DNA of 64,000 nucleotides, taken from assembly GCF_019355555.1 (NCBI RefSeq), contig NZ_CP072141.1:1916001-1980000 (forward strand), read 5' to 3'. Made by a program: the position numbers and the translations under genes. Shown piece by piece: positions 62,522-64,000 of the stretch; the first letter of the stretch is position 1, and the number at the start of each line of letters is the position of its first letter. The notes beneath the pieces were generated by a model that saw nothing but the letters and a program-made list of their open reading frames with translations, did not search any database and was not told the DNA's origin. This DNA is from Rhizobium sp. L51/94. Lineage in GTDB: Bacteria > Pseudomonadota > Alphaproteobacteria > Rhizobiales > Rhizobiaceae.

Positions 62522-64000
62522 GGCACCCGTCGAGGTTGGCTGGTCCGGAATATAGACGGAGATGACGGTGCCGACGCCTTCGCGAGAACGGATGTTCATG
62601 GTGCCCTGATGCAGCGTTGCCAGTGAGCGAGAGATGGCAAGTCCGAGACCGGACCCACCTTTGCTCTTGGCGTATTGGTTCTGCACCTGCTCGAAGGGCT
62701 GGCCGATCTTGCCGAGTGCGGATTTCGGGATGCCGATACCGGTGTCAGCGATCGTCAGCATGACACCCTCGCTGACATCGCGCAGGCGCACGGCGATCCG
62801 CCCGCCATTGTTGGTGAACTTGACGGCGTTGGAGAGCAGGTTGAGCAGGATCTGCTTCATGGCTCGACGGTCGGCTGTCAGCGTCCTGCCTGTCAAGAAG
62901 CGCTGCTCCACCTGAATATTCTTCGAAGCAGCGGGCACGGAAGTAAAGCGCAGGCATTCCTCGATCAAAGGCACCAGGTCGATTGTCTCGCATGACAGCT
63001 TGACATGGCCGGCCTCAATTTTCGACATGTCGAGAATATCGTTGATAACGTTGAGGAGATGCTTGCCGCTGTCGTGGATATCGCGGGCATATTCGTCGTA
63101 TTTTTCCGATCCGAGCGGACCGAACATCTGGTTCTGCAGAATTTCCGAAAAACCTAGAATGGCGTTGAGCGGCGTGCGCAGCTCATGCGACATGTTGGCG
63201 AGGAATTCGGACTTAGCCTTGTTGGCCGCTTCGGCGCGGTCTTTTTCGGCCAGGTAATTTGTGTTGGCAATCGAGAGTTCCGCTTTCTGGCGCTCGAGAG
63301 TCTGCCGTGAGGCGGAGAGGTCGTCGATGGTCGCGTTGTTGCGGCGCTCGGATTCGCGCAGGCGCTCCTGGTGGCGTTTCAGCAGCGTGATGTCCGTGCC
63401 GACGGAAACGGTGCCGCCATCGCGCGTCCGGCGCTCGTTGATCTGCAGCCAGCGCTCGTCGGCAAGTTGCACTTCGGTGGTGACGGAGTAGCCAGAGCGG
63501 TCCGCATCGGCGATGCGCCGCTCGATCACAGGACGGGCTGCGGCTGCCGCCACGGCCGAACGCTCGGTACCGGGCATCAGGACGCTGTCTGGAAGCCCGT
63601 AGGCCTGCTGATAGTGGGCGTTGCACATGACCAGGCGGTCGTTCTTGTCCCAGAGCACGAAGGCTTCCGACGTACATTCGATAGCATCCGCCAGCCGCTG
63701 GTCGGCTTCGGCGTAGCGCTGCGCCAGCCGGTGCTGTTCGGTGACATCCATCGCGATGCCGATCATGTGCTCCTGGCCGGAATTGGTGCGGATAACCTGG
63801 GCACGGACCCGCATCCACACATAGTGACCGCCGGCATGGCGAATACGCAGGATCTGGTCGATCTGGCCGGCCTTGCCTTTGGCGACGGCGCGCGCCAGCT
63901 CATACAGGCTGTTGTCGTTCGGATGCATCAGGCGGGCCGCGTCGCCGAAAGATAGCGTCTTGTCCGAGGCGGGCAGGCCGAGCATGTCGTACATCGAGCG
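62474..64000 (-). CDS. pleC: PleC-like PAS sensor kinase (5' end outside window)
   Basis: The C-terminal 508 or so codons of a kinase that runs off the right edge. Two PAS-like regions (HPNDNSLYELARAVAKGKAG to MDVTEQHR; ADAIECTSEAFVLWDKNDRL to GTDITLLKR), a coiled coil (RQTLERQKAELSIANTNYLA), HisKA with NMSHELRTPLNAILGFSEIL, N box NLLSNAVKFTNNGG, G1 DTGIGIP, G2 GSGLGLAISRSL. This type next to glnE is pleC in Sinorhizobium meliloti as I recall: the DivK phosphatase/kinase of the CtrA pathway. The 3' end overlaps glnE by 48 bases. Confidence 0.8.
   Translation of the reverse strand, partial: RSMYDMLGLPASDKTLSFGDAARLMHPNDNSLYELARAVAKGKAGQIDQILRIRHAGGHYVWMRVRAQVIRTNSGQEHMIGIAMDVTEQHRLAQRYAEADQRLADAIECTSEAFVLWDKNDRLVMCNAHYQQAYGLPDSVLMPGTERSAVAAAAARPVIERRIADADRSGYSVTTEVQLADERWLQINERRTRDGGTVSVGTDITLLKRHQERLRESERRNNATIDDLSASRQTLERQKAELSIANTNYLAEKDRAEAANKAKSEFLANMSHELRTPLNAILGFSEILQNQMFGPLGSEKYDEYARDIHDSGKHLLNVINDILDMSKIEAGHVKLSCETIDLVPLIEECLRFTSVPAASKNIQVEQRFLTGRTLTADRRAMKQILLNLLSNAVKFTNNGGRIAVRLRDVSEGVMLTIADTGIGIPKSALGKIGQPFEQVQNQYAKSKGGSGLGLAISRSLATLHQGTMNIRSREGVGTVISVYIPDQPTSTGALPHEDRMKYAARRVA

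Overview
The window is a stretch of high-GC alphaproteobacterial chromosome, most likely from the family Rhizobiaceae (Rhizobium, Agrobacterium or Sinorhizobium relatives). The reasons are the feuN-feuP-feuQ locus, the ccmIEFH-degP-two-component-glnE-pleC gene order (which I recall from Sinorhizobium meliloti), VirK and DUF5330, DUF6107 and DUF1491 proteins, and dispersed rhizobial palindromic repeats whose core is a run of C's facing a run of G's. No rRNA, tRNA, CRISPR array or insertion sequence was seen.

Layout. 1-9 kb: a DnaA-type helix-turn-helix protein overlapping a DUF6456 protein (a GafY/GafZ-like pair, candidate activator of gene transfer agent genes), then YkgJ, SufE, DUF5330, a PAS sensor kinase overlapping a peptidoglycan-binding membrane protein, a GNAT enzyme, a P450 and VirK. 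9-21 kb: a secreted VWD-domain protein, DUF1491, DUF2336, several small proteins (two of them behind a perfect CtrA box), a DUF1214/DUF1254 pair, GNAT, a divergent GH16-like secreted protein, a phosphatase/nuclease-fold enzyme, a class A penicillin-binding protein and YcgN. 21.6-23.2 kb: a ribbon-helix-helix/PIN toxin-antitoxin pair framed by palindromic repeats.

23.2-46.5 kb: a gene transfer agent (GTA) cluster with the gene order of the Rhodobacter capsulatus GTA: candidate small terminase, TerL, portal, prohead protease, capsid, adaptor, head closure, tail terminator, tail tube, two tail chaperones, tape measure, distal tail, hub, NlpC/P60 peptidase and the large baseplate protein, followed by a holin-like protein. 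It is broken by unrelated or accessory genes: a 5.9 kb block between terminase and portal (GH19 endolysin, thioesterase, CorA, a PhoB-boxed phosphatase, Dabb and TolA-like proteins), a RHH/ParE toxin-antitoxin pair plus DUF6107 between portal and protease, and an antisense MFS transporter between tail terminator and tail tube. Within it I see a 37-codon gene fused by ATGA overlaps to both neighbours, a possible -1 frameshift joining the two chaperone genes, and a small-RNA-like locus ending in a strong terminator between peptidase and baseplate genes.

46.6-64 kb: housekeeping and signalling genes: feuN-feuP-feuQ, a lipoprotein, an LD-carboxypeptidase, the cytochrome c maturation operon ccmI-ccmE-ccmF-ccmH (with a palindromic repeat pair read in frame through the start of ccmH), degP with a clear terminator, an OmpR-type regulator and kinase pair, a MOSC protein, glnE, and the 3' part of a pleC-like kinase that overlaps glnE tail to tail and runs off the right edge.

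How parts may connect (inference): the GafYZ-like pair could activate the GTA cluster; the CtrA box and the PleC-like kinase belong to the same cell-cycle phosphorelay that controls GTAs in some alphaproteobacteria; the endolysin and holin-like genes could serve GTA release.
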